From: an uncultured Saprospiraceae bacterium
Lineage (GTDB): Bacteria; Bacteroidota; Bacteroidia; Chitinophagales; Saprospiraceae
Length of the DNA: 64,000 bases
Direction: 5' to 3'
NCBI GenBank assembly: GCA_937980645.1
Contig: CALJPQ010000020.1
Coordinates: 1-64,000, forward strand
Position 1 is the first letter of the stretch. Each line of letters starts with the position of its first letter. Shown piece after piece: positions 1 through 8,550 of the stretch. A model generated the notes under the pieces. The model was not told the DNA's origin. It ran no database searches and saw only the letters and a list, made by a program, of their open reading frames with translations. The position numbers and the translations under genes were made by a program.

Positions 1-1
1 A

Positions 2-1111
2 TACGATGCCCCCATTGTGCACTATCTGGGCAAAGACCTCGAGACGGCCTATGCCAACCGTGACCTGCTGCGCTCTTTCTATGTCGTTTTGAAAGAATTA
101 GATGCCCACCTGGAGTTGGTCTTCATCACCGGCGTGAGCAAATTCTCCAAAGTGGGCATCTTTTCAGGGCTGAATAATCTGCAGGATATCACCATGCACC
201 CGCAATACGCCACCATGCTGGGCTACACACAGGCGGAATTGGAAGCAAATTTCCAGAAGGAAATCACACAAACGGCGCAACACATGCAAATAACACCCGA
301 AGAACTTCTCAACCAACTGCGACACTGGTACAATGGATATCGCTTTGAAGAGCAGGCTGAAACAGTTTACAACCCCGTCTCTATCAACAACTTTTTCTCC
401 GTCCGAAAATTTCAAAACTACTGGTTTGCCACCGGCACACCGACGTTTCTCATCAACTTGCTCAAGGCTCAAGGCGTGTACGATGTAGGCGCGCAGCATG
501 TGAATGCCAGTGGATTTGACACCTTTGAGTTGGACAATCTGAAGTTATCGGCCATTTTGTACCAGACGGGCTACCTGACGATTGTGGGTGTGGATGAGGA
601 AGGCTTGCTGATGCTGGATTACCCGAACAAAGAGGTGCGGGACTCGATGCTGGAGCAGTTGCTGGAAGCCTTTGTCGGTGTGGAAGTAGAAAAAAGCGCC
701 AGTCAGGCAATCGGCCTGAAGCGGGCTTTTGAGGCCGATGATTTGGAAGGTGTGTTCAGGATGTTGCGGCAGGTGTTTAGTGGAGCACCCTATCAGTTGT
801 ATGAAAAATGGCCTGAGCGGTTTTACCATGCTACCATTCACCTGCTGTTTCGCTATTTGGGCATTCGGGTGCACAGCGAGGTGTGCACCGCCGACGGGAG
901 GATGGACTGCGCCGTAGAGACATCGAAGCGGGTGTACATTTTGGAGTTCAAGTTGGACGAGCCGGCAGAGGCTGCTTTGGAGCAGATACGTGGCAAGCGC
1001 TACTACGAAGCCTGGTGGCATCTGGGCAAGCCTGTGATTGGTGTGGGCGTGCAGCTGTCTTCTCAAACCCGCAACATCGAACGGTGGGTGGCACAGGAAA
1101 TGAGCGCTTGA
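2..1111 (+). CDS. AAA-ATPase-like / PD-(D/E)XK nuclease domain protein (5' truncated by window edge)
   Basis: The reading frame is open to the left edge: the first codons read YDAPI, the end of the DEYDxPI Walker-B-like motif of the AAA-ATPase_like family, so the P-loop lies outside the window. A GTG start at 17 would cut into this motif and is unlikely. The visible part holds the rest of the ATPase module (FITGVSKFSKVGIFSGLNN, then WYNGYRF) and, in the last 75 residues, a PDDEXK_9-type nuclease fold with GRMD and, 13 residues on, YILEFK (D...ExK). Such proteins are multi-copy and uncharacterised in Bacteroidota; DNA cleavage or a conflict role is inference. No partner gene is visible. Confidence 0.85.
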   Translation, partial: YDAPIVHYLGKDLETAYANRDLLRSFYVVLKELDAHLELVFITGVSKFSKVGIFSGLNNLQDITMHPQYATMLGYTQAELEANFQKEITQTAQHMQITPEELLNQLRHWYNGYRFEEQAETVYNPVSINNFFSVRKFQNYWFATGTPTFLINLLKAQGVYDVGAQHVNASGFDTFELDNLKLSAILYQTGYLTIVGVDEEGLLMLDYPNKEVRDSMLEQLLEAFVGVEVEKSASQAIGLKRAFEADDLEGVFRMLRQVFSGAPYQLYEKWPERFYHATIHLLFRYLGIRVHSEVCTADGRMDCAVETSKRVYILEFKLDEPAEAALEQIRGKRYYEAWWHLGKPVIGVGVQLSSQTRNIERWVAQEMSA

Positions 1112-1218
1112 CAGTAGCAAAAATCTGCTGTTCAATCTCGTTGCAAGGACTTTGTACTCCGCAGGTCAGAATAAAGGCGTGGGCGCCATGTTCAGCAAAT
1201 CATAGACCAGATAAAACG

Positions 1219-1266
1219 GAGGCACAAGCACTCTGAGATGCATCCGCCATGCGTTCTTTGTGCCTC
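1219..1266 (+). terminator. Possible stem-loop between the ATPase gene and the Ppx/GppA gene
   Basis: A perfect 9-bp inverted repeat (gaggcacaa at 1219-1227 and ttgtgcctc at 1258-1266) encloses a 30-nt loop and is followed by a short A run. It lies about 110 bp after the ATPase stop and 20 bp before the phosphatase start. It may end the upstream transcript; the long loop and lack of a T run keep confidence low. Confidence 0.3.
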
Positions 1267-1285
1267 AAAAGCGTTGGATGCACCC

Positions 1286-2212
1286 ATGCGTAAATGCGCC
1301 ATTCTTGATTTAGGCACCAACATTTTCCACCTGCTCATCGCCCAGGCGGATGCTGGGCAGCCCAATGGCTGGAGACCGCTTCAGCGCGACCGCGTGCCTG
1401 TCCACCTCGCCGAAGAGGGTATCGAGCGCATTGGACCGGCGGCGTTCCAGCGCGGACTGGAAGCCCTGCGCCGCTTTAGACGGCAAATACTGGAACACAA
1501 CATCGCTTCTCACGACATCCGCGCCTTTGGGACGGCAGCTCTGCGCACAGCCGAAAACGCACCAGAGTTTTTGCAGGCCGTCGAGCAGGAGACGGGTATT
1601 CGCCCTGAAATCATTACCGGCCAACGAGAGGCCGAGCTCATCTTCAAAGGCGTGCGACAGGCAGTGCCCTTTCCGGAGGAAAATGTATTGATTATAGATA
1701 TCGGCGGCGGTAGCGTTGAGTTCATTCTGGCTCAGGCCGAACAGGCCTCCTGGCAGCAAAGCTTCCCAGTGGGTACGACGGTGCTGTACCACCGCTTTCA
1801 CAAAAGCGACCCCATTGCGCCAGAGGAGATAGCTGCGCTGAGAGGCTATTTGGAGGAAACGCTCACTGCCCTTTGGGCCATCTTGAAGGAGGCTCCTACC
1901 CATACGCTGGTGGGCGCGGCAGGTGCTTTTGATACGCTGGATGAAATGCTCAACCCACCTCAGACACCGTCTGCTTTGTACGGCTATATCTCGCGCGAGG
2001 GCTTCGAGCGGCTTTACGCGCGCCTCGTGCCTTCTACTCTGGCCGAGCGCTCAACCTGGGCCGACCTGAAGCCGGAGCGTCGCCAGACCATCGTGGTGGG
2101 TATGGTGCTCATTCAGCATTTGCTGGAGCACACGCAGGCTCGCGACATCTATGCCTCTAAGTATTCCCTCAAAGAGGGCGCGGTGGCAGAATGGATAGCC
2201 GCCTCTTCGTAG
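1286..2212 (+). CDS. Ppx/GppA family exopolyphosphatase / guanosine pentaphosphatase
   Basis: This 308-residue protein has the ASKHA phosphatase layout. The N-terminal phosphate-1 loop is AILDLGTNIFHLLIA and the phosphate-2 loop is IIDIGGGSVEFIL near residue 145. FGTAALRTAENA and VGTTVLYHRF fit the family, as does the length of the short Ppx/GppA form without a C-terminal HD domain. It should release phosphate from polyphosphate or pppGpp in the cytoplasm; which substrate cannot be read from sequence. An upstream in-frame ATG at 1238 would add 16 residues before the usual start, so ATG 1286 is preferred. It stands alone between unrelated genes. Confidence 0.88.
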   Translation: MRKCAILDLGTNIFHLLIAQADAGQPNGWRPLQRDRVPVHLAEEGIERIGPAAFQRGLEALRRFRRQILEHNIASHDIRAFGTAALRTAENAPEFLQAVEQETGIRPEIITGQREAELIFKGVRQAVPFPEENVLIIDIGGGSVEFILAQAEQASWQQSFPVGTTVLYHRFHKSDPIAPEEIAALRGYLEETLTALWAILKEAPTHTLVGAAGAFDTLDEMLNPPQTPSALYGYISREGFERLYARLVPSTLAERSTWADLKPERRQTIVVGMVLIQHLLEHTQARDIYASKYSLKEGAVAEWIAASS

Positions 2213-2443
2213 GCCTTTGCGGTGTTTCCGATGCGAAAGCAGGCCAGGCACTCAAGCGTCTGACTGATTGCACTTACTAATCGCTCAAGCGAACACATCG
2301 AGAGAGGATTCGAGGAAACTGTGCCATAGATGGCATTGTGCGCGATTTTAAGCCGACGAAGTGCTGCCCCTATTTGGCCGCCAACGCCAGAAGCCGTTGC
2401 TTTGCGCTTGTTTTTCCTTTTAACGAAAGAAGTAGCCAGCAAC

Positions 2444-3928
2444 ATGATAGCTGAAAGCGCAAACACTGCCACAACAACCAACATCCCGACCCGAGTACCC
2501 ATCACCGTTACCTATGGCGATGGCATCGGCCCGGAAATTATGAAAGCCGTCCTGTTCATCTTAGAAAAAGGCGGCGCACGCATAGATGTAGAGACCGTCG
2601 AAGTGGGCGAAAAAGTCTATCTGTCGGGCAACACTTCAGGTATCCCGGACGAAGCCTGGGAGTCCATTTACCGCACGCGCGTGCTGCTGAAAGCACCCAT
2701 CACCACTCCACAAGGCTCAGGCTACAAGAGCCTGAACGTTACCATGCGCAAGACGCTGGGCCTGTTTGCCAATGTGCGCCCGTGCGTCAACTACGCGCCC
2801 TTTGTGCCCAGCAAGCATCCCCATATGGACATGGTCATCATCCGCGAAAACGAGGAGGACCTCTACGCCGGCATCGAACACCGCCAGACCGATGAAGTCA
2901 TCCAATGCCTCAAACTCGTCTCGCGCCCGGGCACGGAAAAAATCATCCGTTATGCCTTCGAGTACGCTCGCACACACGGTCGCCGCAAGGTTACCTGCAT
3001 GACCAAAGACAACATCATGAAGATGACCGACGGCATGTTCCACCGCATCTTCCAGGAGGTGGGGCAGGCTTACCCAGACATCGAACAAGACCACTACATC
3101 ATTGACATCGGCTCGGCGCGCATTGCCGATACGCCCGACCGCTTCGACGTCATCGTTACGCTCAACCTCTACGGCGACATCATCTCCGACATCGCCGCCC
3201 AGGTGAGCGGCTCCGTAGGTCTGGCCGGCTCGGCCAACGTGGGCAGCGACTTCGCCATGTTCGAGGCCATTCACGGCTCAGCGCCCGACATCGCGGGCAA
3301 GGGTATCGCCAACCCTTCGGGCCTCCTCATGGGCGCCATGCAAATGCTGGCCCATATCGGCCAGGGCGATGTAGCTGAAGTCATCCACAACGCCTGGCTG
3401 CGCACCATCGAAGATGGCTTCCATACAGCCGATATTTACAATGAGGCACACAGTGAAATTAACGTAGGAACCGACGGCTTCGCCCAGGCGGTAGTGGACC
3501 GGCTGGGCGAACGCCCGCGCTATTTACACCCGGTTACCTACGCCAAAGGCAGCCGTCGAGTACAAGTGCACGTTACACCCGTCGCACCAGCCGACAAGCA
3601 ATTGGTCGGCGTGGACGTTTTTCTGCATTGGTCCGACCGCAGCGCCGAAGCCTTAGGCGAACGCCTGAAACAGTACAAGCAGGGCCACCTGTCGCTGCAA
3701 ATGATTACCAATCGCGGCGTCAAAGTGTGGCCACAAGGGCACCCCGCCACCTTCTGTACCGACCACTGGCGCTGCCGCTTCCAGACACCCAGCTACCTGC
3801 CCATAAACTACAGCGAGGTATTACAACTGCTCCAACAGCTGCACAGCGCTGGCTTCGAAGTCATTAAAACCGAAAACCTGTACACCTTCGACGGGCAGCC
3901 GGGCTTCTCGCTAGGGCAAGGGCAATAA
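2444..3928 (+). CDS. icd: NADP-dependent isocitrate dehydrogenase, long (Thermus-type) form
   Basis: Oxidative decarboxylation of isocitrate to 2-oxoglutarate in the TCA cycle. From ATG 2444 the product is 494 aa. Residues 1-335 form the beta-decarboxylating dehydrogenase fold: ITVTYGDGIGPEI, the substrate loop TTPQGSGYKSLNVTMRKTLG, the ENEEDLYAGIEH region, MTKDNIMK, NLYGDIISDIAAQVSGSVG, and the cofactor-side EAIHGSAPDIAGKGIANPSG. About 150 further residues (GTDGFAQAVVDRLG onwards) match the extra C-terminal domain known from the Thermus enzyme. The open frame extends upstream to 2330, but that stretch has no conserved start. A strong hairpin follows the stop. Confidence 0.92.
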   Translation: MIAESANTATTTNIPTRVPITVTYGDGIGPEIMKAVLFILEKGGARIDVETVEVGEKVYLSGNTSGIPDEAWESIYRTRVLLKAPITTPQGSGYKSLNVTMRKTLGLFANVRPCVNYAPFVPSKHPHMDMVIIRENEEDLYAGIEHRQTDEVIQCLKLVSRPGTEKIIRYAFEYARTHGRRKVTCMTKDNIMKMTDGMFHRIFQEVGQAYPDIEQDHYIIDIGSARIADTPDRFDVIVTLNLYGDIISDIAAQVSGSVGLAGSANVGSDFAMFEAIHGSAPDIAGKGIANPSGLLMGAMQMLAHIGQGDVAEVIHNAWLRTIEDGFHTADIYNEAHSEINVGTDGFAQAVVDRLGERPRYLHPVTYAKGSRRVQVHVTPVAPADKQLVGVDVFLHWSDRSAEALGERLKQYKQGHLSLQMITNRGVKVWPQGHPATFCTDHWRCRFQTPSYLPINYSEVLQLLQQLHSAGFEVIKTENLYTFDGQPGFSLGQGQ

Positions 3929-3972
3929 GCCAGCAGATCGCCCCCTTTCAGCACCCGCCGAGGGAAATAAAT

Positions 3973-4013
3973 ATGAGGTGTCGTCTTCGAAGAATAAGAA
4001 GGCGACACCTCAT
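3973..4013. terminator. Bidirectional hairpin of the GAGGTGTCG family between icd and the MNT gene
   Basis: A 16-bp inverted repeat with one mismatch (atgaggtgtcgtcttc at 3973-3988, gaaggcgacacctcat at 3998-4013) sits between two convergent genes and touches the stop codon of the minus-strand MNT gene. T-rich sequence follows in the minus direction. Its core (gaggtgtcg / cgacacctc) is the same as in the hairpins at 19.5, 21.1 and 27.4 kb. Confidence 0.6.
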
Positions 4014-4321
4014 TATTCTGCACGCTCATAAAAAACCTTGCCCGCCTCTCGGATATGTTCGAGTAATTCAGGGTTATCTACATGCGGAAGCAGGGAGAGG
4101 TCTATGCGGTAAGGTAGCAGCAGTTCGTCCAATTCCTCCTCTATCTGGTGCAGCATGACCGTATGAAGGTCTTCACCCACAAGGGCAAGGTCTATATCGG
4201 AACCGCGGCGGAAGTTGCCCTTAGCACGAGAGCCATAAAGGATGGCTTTCTCCACCTGCGGATGCCGCTTTAGCACGCCCTGTATTGCCAGGATAGTATG
4301 GTTGGGTAGTCCGTATCTCAT
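4013..4321 (-). CDS. MNT-type minimal nucleotidyltransferase (antitoxin-like)
   Basis: A 102-residue DNA-polymerase-beta-fold nucleotidyltransferase. It carries the signature YGSRAKGNFRRGSDIDLAL, that is GS-x10-DxD, with the third acidic residue expected near IDLSLL. It overlaps the upstream HEPN-like gene by 4 bp (ATGA at 4318-4321), the standard arrangement of HEPN/MNT pairs. In characterised pairs the MNT protein AMPylates the HEPN RNase toxin and neutralises it; that role is transferred from the family. Transcribed from a promoter near 4840 shared with its partner. Confidence 0.85.
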   Translation of the reverse strand: MRYGLPNHTILAIQGVLKRHPQVEKAILYGSRAKGNFRRGSDIDLALVGEDLHTVMLHQIEEELDELLLPYRIDLSLLPHVDNPELLEHIREAGKVFYERAE

Positions 4322-4782
4322 GCGTTCCTTTTTCTCTTGAGGGTTTGCATTTTGTCGCGAAACGCCAGAAATGCACCCATATACTCCCGAATAATTTGGA
4401 GAAAGATTTCGTCAGCCGTAGTCTCGTTGTAGGTATGAGAGGTTTTGTTTCGGCTGCGGATCATATCCATCCACACGTCGCCCTTTTCAATCAAACCGGC
4501 TTCAAAAGCGGCGCGAGTAGCATCTTTAGAACCGTAGATGTCGGTGCTACCCGCCTCCTTCAGGAAGTCCTTCATCACGTTCCAGGCCAACTCGTGGGTA
4601 TATTCAAAGCGCTGAATCACTCCTTCCTTGATGATATCGTCCAGAAAGGGGTCTTCGTGTATGCCGCCATGCTCATTCTGTCCGAGGGCCGGTTCCACCC
4701 TTCGAACGGCTTCCTCCAATTTGGATAACGCTCTGGAGAAGTTGCTCAGGCGCTGCACCCAGCGAGGTTCTTGCTTGCTCAT
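4318..4782 (-). CDS. HI0074-type nucleotidyltransferase substrate-binding / HEPN-like protein
   Basis: This 154-residue helical protein matches the HI0074 family, found next to an HI0073-type nucleotidyltransferase: RWVQRLSNFSRALSKLEEAV, DIIKEGVIQRFEYTHELAWNVMKDFL, DATRAAFEAGLI, and MIRSRNKTSHTYNE. The RxxxxH-like RNKTSH string resembles the HEPN RNase motif. It is the first gene of a two-gene operon, with a -7 box 51 bp upstream. Family knowledge suggests either a toxin-antitoxin module or a substrate-binding subunit; sequence alone does not decide. Confidence 0.82.
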   Translation of the reverse strand: MSKQEPRWVQRLSNFSRALSKLEEAVRRVEPALGQNEHGGIHEDPFLDDIIKEGVIQRFEYTHELAWNVMKDFLKEAGSTDIYGSKDATRAAFEAGLIEKGDVWMDMIRSRNKTSHTYNETTADEIFLQIIREYMGAFLAFRDKMQTLKRKRNA

Positions 4783-4833
4783 ATGCGCATCGGAGAAGAA
4801 GCTGATAGCCGCAGGCGTTCTCCTTTGTTTTTA

Positions 4834-4841
4834 CAAAGGTA
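4834..4841 (-). promoter_or_regulatory. -7 promoter box (TACCTTTG) for the HEPN/MNT operon
   Basis: On the minus strand this reads TACCTTTG, an exact match to the Bacteroidota TAnnTTTG -7 consensus, and lies 51 nt before the HEPN start codon. Confidence 0.5.
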
Positions 4842-4849
4842 AGCACAGT

Positions 4850-6745
4850 TCATCGCACTACCGGCAACACCACCGCCGACGGATATCGCCCGTTGCGGTA
4901 GAGGGTGATTTCAATGGGAATAAAGTCCTGGTCTTCCGCCTGGTAGATGTTGACGAACTGCTGCGGGTTGCGGTCGGCTAAGGGGAACCAGCTGCTCTGC
5001 ACCTGGATCATCAGCCGATGGCCAGGCAGAAAAGCATGGGCTACATCGGGCAGTTCGAAGCGGACGCGCTGTACCTGTCGGGGTCGAAAGCCTTCGGGTC
5101 GCTCGAAGCTGTTGCGGTAGCGCCCTCGGAAAATTTCGGCACGTACAAGCATCTGATAGCCGCCCAACGGGATGCCATTTTCGACGCCCGAGAGGGTATC
5201 CGGAAAGACGTCCACGAGTTTGACCACAAAGTCGGCATCGAGCAGGCGGCTGCGCGGGGCAGCGCCGCGGTCGTCGAGGCTGACCCAAAGGTCGGCCACG
5301 ATCGGGCCATGCAGACGCAGCCCGGTGTCTAAGGGCGGCGTTTCATAGACGAGCACGTCGGGGCGGCGGCTGGCGAAGCGCTGGTCGTCGGTCATGTACT
5401 CGCGCGTGCGGTACAGGTGGACGCGGTCGGTGTAAGGTACGGGGCGATTGGGATCGCTCGGATATCGGTCGGCGCCTACAGCAGCGGTGGGCCGTTGCGT
5501 CTTCAGCTGGCCGCCGCCGTGCATATAAAAAGGTATAGGGCGCATGTTTTTGGGCGGCCAGGTGTCGTGTAGCACCCAGCAGTTGCTGCCAGTTTCGAAG
5601 ATGTAGGCTTCGGGTAGGTTCAGCTCGCCGCGGCCTTTGAGGTAGTATTCGAAGAACGGGAATTCGATTTCGCGCTGATAAAACTCGCTTGTTGGCTGGC
5701 CAAAAACAATATTGCCTAAGCGTTCGCCGCTGTTGCGCGCCCAGGCGCCATGGCTCCAGGGGCCCATGACGATGCGATTGCTCACCGAGGGCGGGTTTTG
5801 CGCTTCGATGGCCTTGTAGGTGGCCCAGGCACCGAAGCAGTCTTCGGCATCGAACAGGCCGCCCACGGTTAGCACAGCAGGTTGCACATTGCGCAAGTGT
5901 GGGCGCGGGTTGCGGGCTTTCCACCAATCGTCGAGGTCGGGGTGTTGCATCAGCTCGTTCCAGAACGGTATCTCGCCTTTCAGGTAGCGGCGGTTGAGAT
6001 TGGGCAGCGCCCCGGCGCGCAGGAAGAAAGCGTAGTTGTCCGGCGTGTTCCATTCGCTGAAGCCGCGCTGGCCGCGCGTAGTGGGTTCGGGTCGCGGCTT
6101 GCCGAAACCGGAGTAAAAGGCAAACGCATCCATGAGCATGAACGCTCCGTTGTGGTGGAAGTCGTCGCCGATGAACCAGTCCGTTACCGGCGCTTGCGGC
6201 GACACGGCCTTAATGGCCGGGTGGGCCGCCAGAATGGCCATGGTGCTGTAAAAGCCCGGGTACGAAATGCCGTACACCCCCACTTTTCCGTTGTTGCCGG
6301 TGGCGTGCCGGAGCAGCCACTCCACGGTGTCGTAAGTGTCCGAAGCCTCGTCCACGTCAGTGTTGCTTTTTTTGTCGGGCTGGAATGGGCGCACATCCAC
6401 AAATTCGCCCTCGCTCATGTAGCGCCCCCGCACATCCTGAATAACGAAAATATAGCCCGAGCGCAATAAATGGCTATTTTGCATACGCGCAGGAAAAGCA
6501 TCTACCCCATACGGCGCGCACGAATACGGTGTGCGACGCATCAGAATGGGATAGGTCTTCGTCAGGTCTTTAGGGGTGTAAATGGCCGTGAACAGCCGAA
6601 CACCGTCGCGCATGGGAATGTACACCTCGCGCTTCGTATAGTGCTCGCGTAGAAATAGAGAGTCGTTGTCTGATGCCGTTTGGGCACCCACAGATAGGGC
6701 CAGACCTAAAGCAAAGAACAGAGGTAGAAGACGTATTTTGTGCAT
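4850..6745 (-). CDS. Secreted CocE/NonD family hydrolase (X-Pro dipeptidyl-peptidase S15 superfamily)
   Basis: A 631-residue alpha/beta hydrolase with an N-terminal signal peptide (MHKIRLLPLFFALGLALSVGAQ). The nucleophile elbow is GISYPGFYST, with Ser161. DVRGRYMSEGEF near 104 and PWSHGAW with the likely catalytic His are typical of the family, and VGGLFDAEDCFGAW carries the candidate acidic residue. The last ~230 residues form the jelly-roll domain of the S15/CocE group. Relatives are acyl hydrolases or proline-specific peptidases; the exact substrate is unknown. The start at 6745 is chosen because it begins the signal peptide; the open frame runs on to 6886. Confidence 0.88.
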   Translation of the reverse strand: MHKIRLLPLFFALGLALSVGAQTASDNDSLFLREHYTKREVYIPMRDGVRLFTAIYTPKDLTKTYPILMRRTPYSCAPYGVDAFPARMQNSHLLRSGYIFVIQDVRGRYMSEGEFVDVRPFQPDKKSNTDVDEASDTYDTVEWLLRHATGNNGKVGVYGISYPGFYSTMAILAAHPAIKAVSPQAPVTDWFIGDDFHHNGAFMLMDAFAFYSGFGKPRPEPTTRGQRGFSEWNTPDNYAFFLRAGALPNLNRRYLKGEIPFWNELMQHPDLDDWWKARNPRPHLRNVQPAVLTVGGLFDAEDCFGAWATYKAIEAQNPPSVSNRIVMGPWSHGAWARNSGERLGNIVFGQPTSEFYQREIEFPFFEYYLKGRGELNLPEAYIFETGSNCWVLHDTWPPKNMRPIPFYMHGGGQLKTQRPTAAVGADRYPSDPNRPVPYTDRVHLYRTREYMTDDQRFASRRPDVLVYETPPLDTGLRLHGPIVADLWVSLDDRGAAPRSRLLDADFVVKLVDVFPDTLSGVENGIPLGGYQMLVRAEIFRGRYRNSFERPEGFRPRQVQRVRFELPDVAHAFLPGHRLMIQVQSSWFPLADRNPQQFVNIYQAEDQDFIPIEITLYRNGRYPSAVVLPVVR

Positions 6746-6985
6746 GTTTGAACGGGAGCGTTGAGTTAGAACATGTGAGCACATAGGGCGAAGATGAGGG
6801 TAGAGAAAACTCCTTATGTACCTCTCTCGACAGAATGCCCTGCTGAGATAGGCTTTCAAACCTATTTGCAGTTCAAAAAATAACACCTCAGCCCCCCCTT
6901 TGCCGCCCTTCCAGGAGTAAAGTACAACCAGGCGTCTTTCCGCTTGTTACATTTAAAAACATTCGCCAAACCCATCTTTTACATC

Positions 6986-7714
6986 ATGACGACACGTTTC
7001 TTCTGTCTGCATATCACACTGTTTTGGGCTGTTTTGAATGGCTTTAGTCAGGCGCCTATGGATGCTCCGGAGACGCTTCGGTGGGTCAGGAAGCAAGGGC
7101 AACAAATTGAGCGTTCGCTCAACGATGCCTTGCGCTCCAACGACCAGGCGTTCATGGTGCTGCAAATGCACCGTGCCTGGCGCGAGTTCGACGCTGTGGC
7201 TCAGGCTGGTTTGTATTGCCATGCGGCGCGCATTGCAGCCGAACGCGGGCGCACGGTAAGCGACCTGCTGAGTCTGGACTATAAAAAGGACTGGAGCAAC
7301 CTGGCCATTCGGGCCACCGAAGCACGCGAGCAGGCTTTCCGTATGCAAGCTGCTGCCGAGACGTGCGAGGCAGAGGCATCGGTCGTTTCAGGCGCTGAAA
7401 AGCGATATCTGCCGGCAGACTTGCTCATGCGCGACGCCCTCATTGCCGAGCTGGACCTGAGCGACGCCAAAGCTTCGGGCGATTTCCACATCCTGGCCCA
7501 GAAAGTGGAACATGCCCTCCGTATGTTGCGTGATGCGGAATACTTAGCTACCACGCTGGATAACTGCATCGAGGTGCGCTTAGCCTGTCAGCGTGCCATA
7601 GACGCCTGCCGCGATGCACTGACGACCAACCACTGGGACACCGCCGTCAGGCATCTGCGCCGCGGTATCGAGCAAATACAGGTAGTGCGTAATCGTGCCG
7701 AAGCTTGCGGCTAA
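6986..7714 (+). CDS. Secreted helical protein of unknown function
   Basis: Not recognised. From ATG 6986 the product is 242 aa with a signal peptide (MTTRFFCLHITLFWAVLNGFSQ). The rest is rich in Ala, Arg and Glu and is predicted all-helical by its heptad-like pattern. Cysteines recur in the second half (HAARI, ETCEAEA, DNCIEVRLACQRAIDACRDAL, RAEACG) and could pair in the periplasm. An earlier in-frame start at 6944 would add 14 residues ahead of a normal signal peptide and is disfavoured. It is followed within 45 bp by the nitrilase gene on the same strand, so the two may be co-transcribed. Confidence 0.7.
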   Translation: MTTRFFCLHITLFWAVLNGFSQAPMDAPETLRWVRKQGQQIERSLNDALRSNDQAFMVLQMHRAWREFDAVAQAGLYCHAARIAAERGRTVSDLLSLDYKKDWSNLAIRATEAREQAFRMQAAAETCEAEASVVSGAEKRYLPADLLMRDALIAELDLSDAKASGDFHILAQKVEHALRMLRDAEYLATTLDNCIEVRLACQRAIDACRDALTTNHWDTAVRHLRRGIEQIQVVRNRAEACG

Positions 7715-7755
7715 GCGCAATGCTGTACTTTAGCGGCCTGCACACTGCTTTTTAT

Positions 7756-8532
7756 ATGCGCCTAACCATCGTACAGACCGACCTTGTTTGGGAGACGCCC
7801 ACCGATAATCGCCTTCGCTTCGAGCGTATACTGGTACCGCTGAGCGGTCAAACCGACTTGGTCGTGTTGCCGGAAATGTTCACCACCGGCTTTTCCATGA
7901 ACGCTGACGCTCTGGCCGAAGCCCCCGACGGCCCTACAGTGCACTGGCTGCAAGAGCAGGCGGCGCGGTTGAATGCCGCCGTAGTGGGCAGTTTCATCTG
8001 CCGCGATGCCGGGCATTTCTACAACCGATTAGCAACCGCCCTACCTGATGGCACCCTGCGCCACTACGACAAACGGCACCTCTTTGGCCTGGGCAAGGAA
8101 GACCAGACGTACACCGCCGGCCAGCAGCGCCTCATTTTCGAGTGGAAGGGCTGGCGCATCTGCCCACTCATCTGCTACGACCTGCGCTTTCCAGTATGGA
8201 GTCGCCAGCCGGTGGACACACCTCCCTACGACTTGCTGCTGTATGTGGCCAATTGGCCCGCGCGCCGCGCCCACCACTGGCGTACGCTGCTGCCCGCCCG
8301 CGCTGTGGAAAACCAATGCTACGTGGCCGCCGTCAACATCGTGGGCACCGACGGAAACGGGCTGGAATATCAGGGCGACTCAGGTATCTGGGATTTTGGC
8401 GGCCAGGCGCTGTGCCTGCTAACGCATCAGAAGGGCCTTTTCACGGCAGAACTTTCGCAAGAAGCACTGCGTCAGTACCGACAACAGCTGCCTTTTCTGC
8501 AGGATGCCGATAGATTTTTCTTAGAGGCGTGA
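7756..8532 (+). CDS. Nitrilase-superfamily amidase, omega-amidase (YafV-like)
   Basis: 258 residues with the full Glu-Lys-Cys triad of the carbon-nitrogen hydrolase fold: Glu40 in LVVLPEMFTTGF, Lys106 in HYDKRHLFGLG, and Cys140 in ICPLICYDLRFPVWSR. The PEMFTTGFSM and YDLRFPVWSR strings are those of the YafV/Nit2 omega-amidases, which hydrolyse 2-oxoglutaramate or 2-oxosuccinamate and act in methionine salvage and glutamine transaminase metabolism. It is cytoplasmic, with no signal peptide. ATG 7756 gives the canonical MRLTIVQTDLVWE start; upstream in-frame codons overlap the preceding gene. Convergent with atpC. Confidence 0.9.
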   Translation: MRLTIVQTDLVWETPTDNRLRFERILVPLSGQTDLVVLPEMFTTGFSMNADALAEAPDGPTVHWLQEQAARLNAAVVGSFICRDAGHFYNRLATALPDGTLRHYDKRHLFGLGKEDQTYTAGQQRLIFEWKGWRICPLICYDLRFPVWSRQPVDTPPYDLLLYVANWPARRAHHWRTLLPARAVENQCYVAAVNIVGTDGNGLEYQGDSGIWDFGGQALCLLTHQKGLFTAELSQEALRQYRQQLPFLQDADRFFLEA

Positions 8533-8550
8533 AAAAAGACGGCGCGCCCA

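Noticed and set aside
2149..2505. 118-codon minus-strand frame with a hydrophobic start between the phosphatase gene and icd
   Set aside because: It overlaps the ends of two well-supported genes and has no conserved features after the hydrophobic run.
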